A program made the position numbers and the translations under genes. Shown piece by piece: positions 6,227-7,038 of a stretch of DNA of 7,038 nucleotides. The stretch covers positions 1 to 7,038 of the forward strand of contig JADGPB010000115.1 in assembly GCA_017882655.1 (NCBI GenBank). The letters run 5' to 3'. The DNA is from Propionibacteriales bacterium. Its GTDB lineage: Bacteria; Actinomycetota; Actinomycetes; Propionibacteriales; Propionibacteriaceae. How positions within the stretch are numbered: position 1 is the first letter of the stretch; each line of letters starts with the position of its first letter. The notes beneath the pieces were generated by a model that ran no database searches, was not told the origin of the DNA, and saw only the letters and a program-made list of their open reading frames with translations.

Positions 6227-6514
6227 ATGGTGTTGAAGACTCCGGTACATCCCGGCGAGATCCTGCGCGAGGACGTCCTGGCAGATCTCGGGCTGAGCGT
6301 GGGCGAGGCGGCATCCCGCCTGGGGATCTCGAGGGTGACATTGAGCCGTGTGCTGCATGGCCATGCTCGCGTGAGCCCGAACCTCGCTATATGCCTTGAA
6401 GAGGCCGGCGTCGGCACGGCACGTGCTTGGTTGGCGATGCAGTCGGCCCATGACCTGGCTGCCGAACGGGCAGCCGGGCTGCCGACAGTGCGCAAGCTCG
6501 ATCCCGTCGCCTGA
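6227..6514 (+). CDS. higA: HigA-family antitoxin-like XRE regulator without a HigB partner
   Basis: This 95-residue protein begins with the HigA family pattern (TPVHPGEILREDVLADLGLS) and continues with an XRE-type helix-turn-helix, about residues 22-60: VGEAASRLGISRVTLSRVLH then ARVSPNLAICLEEA. The AWLAMQSAHDL tail is usual in the family. Such antitoxins neutralise the HigB ribosome-dependent mRNase and repress their operon. HigB normally lies just upstream, but only 96 bases separate this gene from the EAL stop and no RelE-like coding is seen there or downstream, so it is an orphan. It could be a remnant, a solitary regulator, or an antitoxin against HigB elsewhere. The ATG at 6227 has a good GGAGGG (6214-6219) 7 bases before it. 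It is the last gene before the right att repeat. The symbol reflects family only. Confidence 0.88.
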   Translation: MVLKTPVHPGEILREDVLADLGLSVGEAASRLGISRVTLSRVLHGHARVSPNLAICLEEAGVGTARAWLAMQSAHDLAAERAAGLPTVRKLDPVA

Positions 6515-6641
6515 TGATCTGTGCAACAGCGAGACACGAATCCCACCAGTCGATACTGCACGGCCATTGCACGAGGCCGAAACCAGTGAGGTGTCGACCA
6601 GTGTTTCTCCTTGTCAGAGGCACATTCGAAGAGCCCATTTG

Positions 6642-6667
6642 ACTGGTTCAAGTCCAGTTAGGCCCAC
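6642..6667 (+). repeat. attR-like site: second copy of the tRNA-Ile 3' end
   Basis: An exact 26-bp copy of the tRNA-Ile T-arm and acceptor 3' strand, in the same orientation as the tRNA. The rest of a tRNA is absent to its left. It marks the right boundary of the 4.2-kb element. It also contains the stop codon (minus-strand TGA at 6648-6650) of the integrase remnant to its right. Confidence 0.88.
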
Positions 6668-6791
6668 TCTCAGAAACCCGCGTGGCGAGGGGAAACGCGT
6701 TCTCAGCGGCGTCGCTCCCCCACGTTCGTGCCCAATACGTGCCCAATGTTGTCTCTTCGAAGTACTCGATGCGGATCGGCCTCCAGCGGCA
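6648..6791 (-). pseudogene. C-terminal remnant of a tyrosine integrase
   Basis: On the - strand a frame open from 6791 to the TGA at 6648-6650 reads, in its last part, EYFEETTLGTYWARTWG and then to a terminal SGPNWT. LGTYWAR near the end is characteristic of the C-terminal tail of actinobacterial phage-type integrases. Termination inside the att core is how such int genes are usually placed beside attP. None of the catalytic Arg-His-Arg-Tyr core is left: the frame meets a stop at 6792-6794 and is replaced by acetoacetate-decarboxylase-like coding in another frame. The join is probably around 6756-6780. I infer a deletion from inside int into that gene. The family call rests on a short motif and on the att context. 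Confidence 0.55.
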
Positions 6792-6894
6792 TCAGGACGA
6801 CCTTGGCGTCGCGGCACCGGAACGGCCCGGGCACCGACGCGAGGCCTCCGTACTCGAGGTACGGATGGACGGTCGGTTCGGAAGGCCCGGTCAC
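6703..6894 (-). pseudogene. truncated acetoacetate-decarboxylase-family gene (N-terminal fragment)
   Basis: A - strand frame from GTG (6894) encodes 63 residues. The first 44 or so (HPYLEYGGLASVPGPFRCRD, then KVVLMPLEADPHRV) resemble the N-terminus of acetoacetate decarboxylase-like proteins, which are normally about 200-260 residues and carry the Schiff-base lysine much later. From about residue 45 the frame reads unrelated sequence (RRDNIGHVLGTNVGERRR), which is the integrase remnant read in a shifted frame, and stops at 6703-6705. The active site is therefore missing. The GTG overlaps the upstream gene's stop (GTGA), and a GAGG lies about 10 bases before it, so the two were once an operon. 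The family assignment is moderately sure. Confidence 0.6.
6727..6747. repeat. 10-bp direct repeat CGTGCCCAAT, two copies
   Basis: CGTGCCCAAT occurs at 6727-6736 and 6738-6747 with an 11-base period, 60 bases from the att core and inside the integrase remnant, where it encodes LGT and WAR. It could be an arm-type integrase-binding site or simply the result of the coding sequence. Confidence 0.4.
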
Positions 6895-7038
6895 TGCTCG
6901 ATCCTCGACAGCCACTCGGCGTTCTCGCCGGCGATCAGCGACGGGACGTTGCAGATGGAGCGGGAGGCGAGCATGCCCGACATGGTGGCCGCCTCGACGC
7001 AACCGCCGTTGATGCCGTTGAGCGTCCAGTCCCCGGCG
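6891..7038 (-). CDS. C-terminal end of an FAD-dependent amine-oxidase-type protein (5' end outside window)
   Basis: Forty-eight codons are visible before the TGA at 6891-6893. The reading AGDWTLNGINGGCVEAATMS matches the last conserved motif of flavin amine oxidase/phytoene-desaturase-like enzymes, where Gly-Asp contacts FAD and the following helix carries a Glu-Ala-x-x-Ser-Gly pattern. It ends AEWLSRIEQ. The substrate cannot be told. The stop overlaps the GTG of the truncated decarboxylase-like gene, so both were probably co-transcribed on the - strand. It is the first normal-looking coding right of the integration scar. Confidence 0.75.
   Translation of the reverse strand, partial: AGDWTLNGINGGCVEAATMSGMLASRSICNVPSLIAGENAEWLSRIEQ

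Larger units (their letters stand above)
2430..6667 (+). mobile_element. tRNA-Ile-integrated element, about 4.2 kb, no integrase of its own
   Basis: The stretch is bounded by exact 26-bp direct repeats of the tRNA-Ile 3' end (2405-2430 and 6642-6667). It carries a pirin-family gene, a decayed AbiEi-like antitoxin gene, a serine-resolvase stub, a PAS-GGDEF-EAL gene and an orphan HigA-like gene. I find no integrase, excisionase, relaxase or replication gene inside, so it would be either a remnant or a passive element moved by an integrase acting in trans. An integrase C-terminal remnant lies immediately outside the right repeat, which points to tandem accretion of elements at this tRNA. Boundaries are seen directly; mobility is inference. 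Confidence 0.75.

Noticed and set aside
5498..6526. Long - strand reading frame (342 codons) opposite the EAL domain and HigA-like gene
   Set aside because: It runs across two well-supported + strand genes and their gap; its composition is typical of a GC shadow.
6515..6641. Small gene between HigA-like gene and right att site
   Set aside because: No frame has a ribosome site, a plausible start or a recognisable product; it is treated as non-coding element end.
6614..6817. - strand frame with VGLTGLEPV across the second att copy
   Set aside because: The same antisense-of-tRNA artefact; the shifted frame with LGTYWAR is the better candidate for integrase coding.
1..7038. CRISPR array, rRNA, or complete insertion sequence
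   Set aside because: No regularly spaced repeats, rRNA-like segments or transposase with terminal inverted repeats were seen.

Overview
The window is high-GC DNA with GTG starts, ATGA/GTGA start-stop overlaps and purine-rich ribosome binding sites. This suggests an actinobacterium, possibly of the Nocardioidaceae/Propionibacteriales type, though I cannot name the genus from sequence alone. The left third (1-2303) looks like a core chromosomal locus, the sigM neighbourhood that usually lies near oriC. It holds the 3' end of a membrane pseudokinase-type gene with an extracellular discoidin-like domain, an ECF sigma factor (SigM-like), a two-pass membrane protein with a bacterial PH-like domain, and a zinc-finger anti-sigma protein. 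All four genes are on the + strand and overlap by a few bases, so they probably form one translationally coupled operon for envelope-stress transcription. The trxB/trxA genes that often follow sigM are not here; a tRNA-Ile(GAT) gene with its own promoter follows instead.

The middle (2430-6641) is best read as a small integrated element in the 3' end of tRNA-Ile. The last 26 bp covering the T-arm and acceptor stem (2405-2430) recur exactly, in the same orientation, at 6642-6667. This is the attL/attR pattern of a tyrosine-recombinase element, with a repeat-to-repeat distance of 4237 bp. Inside are a pirin-family protein, a frameshifted AbiEi-like antitoxin gene on the - strand, the N-terminal stub of a serine resolvase, a PAS-GGDEF-EAL cyclic-di-GMP enzyme and an orphan HigA-like antitoxin. 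No integrase lies between the repeats, so the element cannot excise by itself.

The right end (6648-7038) appears to be a scar. Directly right of the second att copy, the - strand reads as the last ~35-48 codons of an actinobacterial integrase (LGTYWAR motif), with its stop inside the att repeat. That stretch overlaps the truncated 3' end of an acetoacetate-decarboxylase-like gene. The gene follows, with a GTGA overlap, the C-terminus of an FAD-dependent amine-oxidase-type protein entering from the right edge. The simplest history is tandem accretion at one tRNA: an older integrase-bearing element decayed by a deletion that fused it to the ADC gene, and the 4.2-kb element then integrated between the tRNA and that scar.

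Most notable are the tRNA-bounded integrase-less island, its three dead or orphan mobile/defence modules, and a 26-codon leader reading frame with a strong Shine-Dalgarno. The leader's stop overlaps an ATG of the c-di-GMP enzyme (TGATG), which suggests translational coupling.
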